Assembly (NCBI GenBank): GCA_014904845.1
Contig: MU119577.1
Span: forward strand, 1 to 43,081
Direction: 5' to 3'
Origin: Acephala macrosclerotiorum
Taxonomy: Eukaryota > Ascomycota > Leotiomycetes > Helotiales > Mollisiaceae
Length of the DNA: 43,081 bases
Shown here: positions 36,619-43,081 of the stretch, in pieces
How the letters are laid out: every line of letters begins with the position of its first letter
Numbering within the stretch: the first letter of the stretch is position 1
The notes under the pieces: model-generated
The model's database searches: none
What the model was told of the DNA's origin: nothing
What the model saw: only the letters and a program-made list of their open reading frames with translations
Program-made: the position numbers and the translations under genes

Positions 36619-38498
36619 ATGAGTGACAGGCCGATTACCAGCCACAGCTCGAAGAGCCATCCAAAACAGAGTATCGACTTCCGCAAACCTTCAGTGACGA
36701 CAGTTCTTCCTCAAGGAGATGTTCCGGATTTCGAAGGTCTGAGTGCAGATGAAGCTGCTCTCGTAGCACTTGGTTACAAGCAAGAGTTTAAGAGAGAATT
36801 CTCACTATGGACGACATTCTGCGTATCCTTCGCTGTTCTTGGACTTCTCCCCTCCTTCGCATCGACCTTGTACTATGGAATGGGCTACGCCGGGACAGGA
36901 GGGATGGTTTGGGGTTGGCTGATCTCCTGGTTTTTCATTCAGTGCGTCGCCTTGGGAATGGCTGAGTTGTGTTCGAGTATGCCCACCAGGTATGTTTGTG
37001 AGCCATCGATGAATGAACAACTGCTAATTCCGAGATAGTGGTGGTCTTTATTATGCTTCTGCAGTGCTTGCACCTCCAGGATATGGACCTTTCGCGGCTT
37101 GGATTACCGGATGGTCGAATTGGTGCACACAAGTGACGGGAGCTCCATCAGTCGATTATGCGCTCGCTGCCATGATCCTCGCCGCGGCCTCAATCACAAA
37201 TCCATCCTATGTCCCAACGGAGTGGCAAACGTTCCTCCTCACGGTCTTCATCATGTTAATCCATGCTTGCATATCTAGCATGCCAACAAGATGGATTGCA
37301 ACATTCAATTCTTATGGATCCACACTCAATATAATCGCTCTGCTTGTTGTGATCATCATGATCCCAGCCGCGGTTACTGGAACCGACACCACACCGAAGT
37401 TCTTCCCGTCTAAACAAGTGTGGTCCATCCAGAATGGAACCGAGTGGCCTAACGGAGTGGCAGTGTTGATGAGCTTTATCGCCATCATTTGGACGATGTC
37501 AGGATATGATGCGCCATTCCATCTTTCAGAGGAATGCAGCAACGCCGCTGTTGCCAGCCCTCGTGCAATTGTTATGACGGCTGGTTTCGGAGGTATTGCT
37601 GGCTGGGCTCTGCAGTTGGTCGTGGCATATACGGTCATCGACATTCCATCTGTCATTGGATCGGACCTCGGGCAACCTTGGGCTTCCTACTTGATCCAAG
37701 TTTTGCCGCAGAAGACCGCCCTCGCCATACTCGGACTCACGATCGTGTGCGCGTTCATGATGGGACAAGGCTGCATGGTTGCAGCATCTAGAGTCACATT
37801 TGCTTACGCTCGTGACGACTGCTTCCCATTCTCCTCCTGGATTAAGAAGGTCAACAAGACCACATACACACCAGTGAATGCTGTTTGGTTCAACACGACC
37901 ATTGGCTGCTGCTTGCTGTTATTGATATTTGGGGGAACTATCGCCATCGGTGCTATTTTCTCGGTCGGAGCTATTGCAGCATATGTTGCCTTCACCATTC
38001 CCATCTTCATCAAGACCTTCTTCGTCGGGGACCGATTCCGTCGTGGCCCATGGCACTTGGGTAAATTTTCGAAGCCTGTAGGAATGATGGCCTGCTCGTT
38101 CATCGTTGTGATGATGCCAATCCTTTGCTTCCCATCAGTCAGAGGCAGCGACCTTACTGCCCAGTTGATGAACTGGACTGTTGTCGTTTACGGAGGCCCG
38201 TAAGTTTGCTATCCCGTTGTTCATATTCTTCCGTGCTAATTGGATCTAGGATGACATTCGTGATAATCTGGTGGTTTGTGTCAGCACGCAAATGGTTCAA
38301 AGGTCCTGTTATCAATGTTGAAGTACGTACCCACCACAAATCCATGCAGACGATGAGTACTAATAAGCCTAGCATCATATGCTCGGAAGAGAAGACGTGG
38401 TCGTCGAAGGTGTCGAGAATGGCTCTGAGAGTGAGGCCGCTTTTGACAAGAAGGGTCTGGAGGCCGGGGAGTCTATGCCTTCAAAAGAAATCAATTAG
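36619..38498 (+). CDS. APC-family amino acid / GABA-type permease
   Basis: Four exons (36619-36989, 37039-38199, 38250-38322, 38373-38498) encode 576 aa, normal for fungal permeases of the amino acid-polyamine-organocation superfamily. A hydrophilic N-terminus of about 60 residues (LSADEAALVALGYKQEFKREF just before the first helix is typical of the GABA/choline permease group) is followed by roughly a dozen hydrophobic segments. Family signposts: FAVLGLLPSFASTL in helix 1, MAELCSSMPTSGGLYYASA in helix 2 (rejoined across intron 1), and GYDAPFHLSEEC with the following PRAIV. It should carry small amino acids, GABA or choline-like amines across the plasma membrane; the exact substrate cannot be read. 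Introns are 49-50 nt. The start is the first ATG (36,619). Nitrogen control is suggested by the GATA sites upstream. Confidence 0.92.
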
Positions 38499-39550
38499 AT
38501 GTTGAGTCAGGAGCCTGTCGAGCTAATGTTAGTTGACGGCAACTCTCTGGGAAAAGCAATATACCCTCATTTGTATGTTTAGATGATACCTCAAACTAAA
38601 TGAAACATGATCATATTGAAGACAAGCGTTAAGCCCATGAAGATGCGGGTGATGAATTCCATGATGAGGAGAAGTTATCTGATTTGAGAAGTGGCGTCCA
38701 AACTACGTGTGGCAGATTAAACTTCGCGGGGTGGAAGACGGTAGAGATGGTTCCATAACGGGAGCTTTGTTACTTAATATACTTGCTCATCGTCATCCAT
38801 AGCAATGATGTTTCCTTTCCCGAATTTGGATTACCGTTGTGGATCTATGAGGGATTTTTAGTGTTGCTGTCCAAGTGCCAATGAGATTAATCCCTCATGG
38901 CCAAGTATCATGACTTCGGCGGAAGATCTGCGGGCATAACTTCGACTGTGGCTGTACAACCTCCGCATCGATTGCAGGAATGGCCCGGTGCCCCTCTGGC
39001 CAAAGAGTAACACAATTGCATGACCAGATATTGCAGGACTATGCCAAAGTTACTGGAGTACGGTGCTCAGTGAGGTGTTGATTGTTGCAACATGCGGGGG
39101 ACATTAGTAACTATCTCCGGGGGAAAGTTCCACACTTTGCAATACCGCATGGTGCTTTTTTAGAACTCTGTACCTTTCCCTGAACAATTTTTACTCTTTT
39201 GTTTTCAAATCGTCCGGCAAATGGAGGGAGATTCGAGGATCATGTTGCATCAACAAATGCAGGACTGACTTGAGATTCGAAGTTTAGAAAAGGATATTGT
39301 GACATCAATATAGCAGTATGTGTAGAGGGAATGTCAGTCAAAGTGGAGGTATTGATTGGCATGATGCATATGTTGGACAACAAATGGGATGTCGAGGCTG
39401 CAAGGCTGAAGTTTTCTGCCGCCAAGACTTCCCGTTTTGGCTGAAAGCTCCACCAGGGGTCCAATCTCATGAGGACAATCTTCCCCAACATCAACTCGAT
39501 TCAACGCCGCATTCCTCACGACATCAATGATATAACACACATTCCTTATC
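38499..39550. other. Intergenic region, no gene seen
   Basis: About 1.05 kb holding the 3' flank of the permease gene and the promoter of the phosphodiesterase gene. Composition is normal. Open frames at 39,240-39,552 on both strands are short and unrelated to known domains. No repeat, tRNA or clear motif was seen. Confidence 0.65.
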
Positions 39551-41945
39551 ATGGCTCCGCCAGCTCCAACAAATCGAAATGGATCCCTCTTGTCACCATC
39601 GAACTACGATGACGACGCATCGAGCATCCACAGCGAGCGCAGCGCCGAGGAATCTGATAGCGAAGACGACGAAGTCCTGATGGGAGCGCGGACAAGCGCT
39701 GATATTAGAGCACATGATAGAAATGTCTTACTAGAGGAAGAAGAGAGGGATAATTTGTTGTTGGAAGAAAGCCGGCGACGTGGACGTCGTGGAAGTGCGC
39801 TCGCAATGGTTCAAGGACCACTGAAGAAGCTGTTTTCGAAAAGCTTCTCGGAATTACCGATGGCAGGCAGTACAGAACAGAAGATAGAAAATGTTGTAGG
39901 AGAGAAAAATCCGGAAAAAAGGAAGCGAAGGAAGGAGAGGAGAAGGGAGAGAAAGCAGAGGCTGATGGAGGAAGCTTCACATGGCGAGGACGGAGAATTG
40001 ATGTACGAGATGGAGGAAGGGAGCATGAAGGAAGGCAGCGCGACAGGGTCTAGCAGTGAGAACGAGGGAGGAAGTGATGAACTCGATCGACGCGGTCTGC
40101 GAATATTACACCACGACAAGTCACAGAAACGACGGAGGTGGAGGACATGGTGCCTCATACATTCCTTGATTGCCGTTGGGTTCTCGATTCTGGTATTGAT
40201 CGCCTGGAAATTGTCATTACACAGGAAAGGGCGTATACCAGTCCAGACGATGCTCAGCAATGGAACCGCTTTGTTTGCGCCTACGACAATTCTCATAAGC
40301 TTAGACGGGTTCCGGGCGGACTTCTTGAACAGAGGAATTACGCCAAGGCTGAACGCTTTCATCAAGGAGGGAGTGTCACCAATATATATGAACCCGAGCT
40401 TCCCCTCGGTCACCTTTCCGAACCACTATACTCTGGTCACTGGACTATACCCCGAGTCGCATGGTATTGTTGGGAATACCTTCTGGGACACGGAGCTTCA
40501 GGAGGAATTCTTCTACACGCATCCAGGTGCCATGCAGTCGAAGTGGTGGGGTGGAGAGCCTCTCTGGGTAACGGCTGAGAACCAAGGCATACGAACTGCA
40601 GTCCACATGTGGCCGGGTAGTGAAGCTAACATTATGGACGTCGCCCCAGCATTTCTCGATAAATACAATGGCAAAGAGCCATTACCTAACAAAGTCGATA
40701 GAATATTGGAATTGCTTGATAGACCTGGTCAAGAGAATGAGTTGGCTGAGGTGGAGAACATGAGACCTCAATTGATTGCTGCTTACGTTCCAAACGTGGA
40801 CGCGGACGGCCATCTTTACGGACCAAATAGCACTGAGATCATGGTTACTATCAACGATGTCGATAGCATGTTAGACCACATCTTCCAAGGACTAGAGCAG
40901 AGGAATCTGACGGACATCGTCAATGTGGTTATTGTATCAGATCATGGAATGGCTACAACAGACATTACTCGATTGATACAGCTCGAAGATCTGGTCGATA
41001 CGAGCCTGATTGAGCACACCGATGGCTGGCCTTTGTATGGGCTGCGACCCAAGGATCCTGCCCAATTGCAATCTTTGTATGAAGGTCTCCGTGCAAAGGC
41101 TTCCACAGATCCTAGCTTTGATGTCTACCTAAGAGACGAAAATATGCCTGAGAGATATCACTTCTCGAAGAATGACCGAATCGCTCCTTTGTGGATCGTC
41201 CCAAAGACAGGATGGGCTATCGTGACCAAAGAAGAGTTCGACGTTGCGGAAGGCAAGGAGAAAGGACTCGTGTACCATCCACGAGGTCTCCACGGCTACG
41301 ATCATGAGCATCCTCTTATGCGAGCTATCTTCGTCGCTAGAGGCCCAGCTTTTCCCCACGCACCCAATAGCCGTGTTGAGCCTTTCCGTAAGGATCACCT
41401 TTTAAATGTTTATTTGCGTGCTGATAACTGTAGAAAACATTGAAGTCTACAACATCGTTTGTGATTCCTTGGGTCTCGTCCCAAAGCCCAACAACGGCAC
41501 CCTCCGCCTACCCTTAAAGCCTGTCGGTCTCCACTCCTCAGAAACAGCTCTCGAAGAACCCAGTGATCCACCAACCTTGACCACAACCTCTTCACCATCC
41601 TCAACTCCAAGCCCCTCCTCATCACCCTCTCCCTTACCATCAACAACTACATCCGGGGTTGCAGACGCCAACGCCATAATCTCAATCTCCCCAATCGAAG
41701 CCTCCTCCGCCGCGGACCCCAACGAAATCCCACCTCACCTCGTAGGCGTCGATCCAGCAGATGGAGTGAATGTTGATCGTCCGGTTGTTGAAGATGAGAG
41801 CGAGATGACGCAAGATGAGAAGGATTTCTGGGAGTGGTTTAAGGATAAGTTGGATGGAATCAAGGGGTGGTTTGGGGAGTTGGTTAGTGGTGATGAGGAT
41901 GCGGAGACTGGGAAGAAGGGCGGTGAGACAAGCAGCAGAAAGTAA
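39551..41945 (+). CDS. Nucleotide pyrophosphatase/phosphodiesterase, type II membrane protein
   Basis: Two exons (39551-41387, 41434-41945) encode 782 aa. Residues 1-198 are a charged, cytosolic, Ser/Glu/Arg-rich tail; about 199-221 is a single transmembrane anchor (IHSLIAVGFSILVLIAW), so the catalytic part faces outside or the lumen. The ecto-NPP metal and nucleophile residues are all present: D252 (LDGFR), T288 (PSVTFPNHY, nucleophile), D417 and H421 (DADGH), D464 and H465 (VSDHGM) and H581 (HGYDHEHP). The enzyme hydrolyses phosphodiester and pyrophosphate bonds of nucleotides such as ATP, releasing nucleotide monophosphates; fungal members are linked to phosphate scavenging. After the domain comes a Ser/Pro/Thr-rich stretch (about 660-690) and an acidic tail with DFWEWFKDKLDGIKGWFGEL. 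The 46-nt intron has a CTGATAAC branch region. Start is the first ATG. Confidence 0.94.
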
Positions 41946-42358
41946 GAAGGAGAATGTACAAAGTGTGATACCATATGATTTCGGCGTTTGGCACGGTACG
42001 GGCGTTCTGATTGGGAAGCGGACATGCGATGATCTGAGCTAGATGTCCCTAATAAATCGGACAGTCTGATTTAATAATGTACGAATGAAAGAGGATCGTC
42101 TGCAAATCGCTACTTGTGATTGAAAGCCCCACGTGCCACCGGGCCTCGAAGATATGTCGAACATTGAGGTCTCCGCCATGACCGAATGTCCGATATGCAA
42201 TCAGCTTCGAGTCGAAGATGAAAGTCGGTAAGGCAGAGAGTAGGAAAAATTTTGAGCATGTTCAGCTTGATTTCATTGATTTGGGACTTCCAAGCTACTT
42301 TTGGATTAAATGCATCTCTCTTTTCCTAGGCATCATGACCACAGCATTCATAACCGCG
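41946..42358. other. Intergenic region downstream of phosphodiesterase
   Basis: About 410 bp with no gene I can support. The plus-strand open frame at 42,218-42,541 is Pro/Leu-rich and looks like the shadow of the possible minus-strand exon described next. Confidence 0.5.
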
Positions 42359-42598
42359 TTAAACAGCCTCCACCCTTACAGCCCCAGCTTTAATCTTCCT
42401 CCCCTCCAACTCGACAGCTTTCCTCTCCACCCCCCGCTCCCGCTCCGCTGCCACCTTCTCCCTCTTCCTCATACCCTTCCCAGTGATTCCCTCAACCATC
42501 TCCCAACCCCCTATCTAACGAACAATGGTAATCAAATATGACTTCACTAGAAAGAAAATAAATAAGATAACAATGTCAAGAACCCTATTGAAACTCAT
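42359..42598 (-). other. Possible small gene or relic
   Basis: On the minus strand, an ATG at 42,598 opens a short hydrophobic stretch (MSFNRVLDIVILFIFF). After a possible intron ending TTAG at 42,515, an exon reads GGWEMVEGITGKGMRKREK and continues Glu/Lys/Arg-rich to TAA at 42,359-42,361. The charged segment looks like real protein, and a helix plus charged tail would suit a small membrane protein. However the donor (GTTATC) and branch site are weak, so this may be a relic or chance. I do not recognise a family. Confidence 0.22.
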
Positions 42599-42721
42599 CC
42601 CGCGATGCCGATTTTAGTTCCTTTCGGGGCTGAGGAATGGTTTATACATTGAGGACCGTTAATCGCTTTTGGGTTGGGGGTGCAGGCTGCGGTTGTGGTT
42701 GAGGTGGGTTGGGATTGAGTA

Positions 42722-43081
42722 CAGTAACGCGTCATGAGTCTGAGCCACTTAAGCGAAACGCGCCTAAAACGCGTGAATCGCGACTTAATCACTTTCAAAA
42801 AAAACTATATTCTAGCTTATAAAATCTTTTATCTTTTCGGTGCAAGATACTTTCGAACATAAGAAATTTTTCTGTCTCTTTGAATTTTGTTTTATAATAA
42901 ATGTTCTCGAGTAATAATTGTTTTAAAATGCTAAAGCGCGAGCGACTAGATTTTACACGTTAAATTGGCCGTTTTTCGGTTATTTTAGACACTTCTTATT
43001 CGACCGCTCGGCATGCGAGCGCTATACCCACGGCTTAGAATCCCTTTAGAGACGAGAAATAACTCTTTAAAGCCTGTTTAG
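42722..43081. mobile_element. Possible DNA transposon end, cut by window edge
   Basis: After a TA at 42,720-42,721 the sequence begins CAGTAACGCGTCATGAGTCT and goes on with repeated CGCG/ACGCGT units (42,727-42,732 and 42,769-42,774) and AGCGAAACGCGCC, then moderately AT-rich sequence. A TA duplication followed by CAGT and subterminal repeats is the usual look of a Tc1/mariner-type terminus in fungi. No transposase and no opposite end are in the window, so this is a suggestion only. Confidence 0.35.

Noticed and set aside
1..43081. tRNA genes, rRNA and CRISPR arrays
   Set aside because: No cloverleaf with a GGTTCGA-type T arm, no rRNA-like sequence and no regularly spaced repeats were seen.

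Overview
The window looks like nuclear DNA of a filamentous ascomycete (Pezizomycotina; Leotiomycetes is my best guess, by inference only). Reasons: short introns (44-81 nt) with GTAAGT/GTATGT donors and CTAAC/CTGAC branch sites, fungus-specific families (FunK1-type kinase, HeLo-like N-terminal domain), and a sharp alternation of very AT-rich blocks with gene-bearing DNA, as expected of a genome shaped by repeat-induced point mutation (RIP).

Layout. Positions 1 to about 10,400 are an extremely AT-rich block with no gene; its surviving C and G lie mostly in CpG. At its edge (10,756-12,784, +) is a broken FunK1-type kinase gene whose three in-frame stops are each explained by one C-to-T change. 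Facing it on the minus strand (13,008-15,318) is an apparently intact chimeric gene: the cargo-binding DIL tail of a class V myosin read in one frame into a complete RBR (RING1-IBR-RING2) ubiquitin ligase. After a spacer with a second AT-rich pocket comes a divergent nine-exon gene (16,555-25,181, +) for a 2,727-residue sacsin-like protein with two HSP90-type ATPase regions and a C-terminal BTB domain. Next are two decayed minus-strand genes (25,278-26,757 and 27,434-29,194), separated by a third AT-rich pocket; both carry frameshifts and stops.

From about 29.5 kb the window looks like ordinary euchromatin: a glycosylated multi-pass membrane protein (29,579-31,731, -), a small Gly/Gln/Ala-rich basic protein (34,056-34,645, +), an APC-family amino acid/GABA-type permease (36,619-38,498, +) with a run of GATA-factor motifs upstream, and a type II membrane nucleotide pyrophosphatase/phosphodiesterase (39,551-41,945, +). 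The window ends inside what may be a DNA transposon starting at TA/42,722.

How the genes relate. The most unusual content is at 13-25 kb: a myosin-V-tail/RBR ligase and a sacsin-like BTB protein transcribed divergently, both with domains linked to ubiquitin and protein quality control, set between RIP-type blocks and decayed genes. A functional link between them is inference. Intron borders were placed by hand from splice motifs and frame continuity; every complete multi-exon model gives a total length divisible by three.
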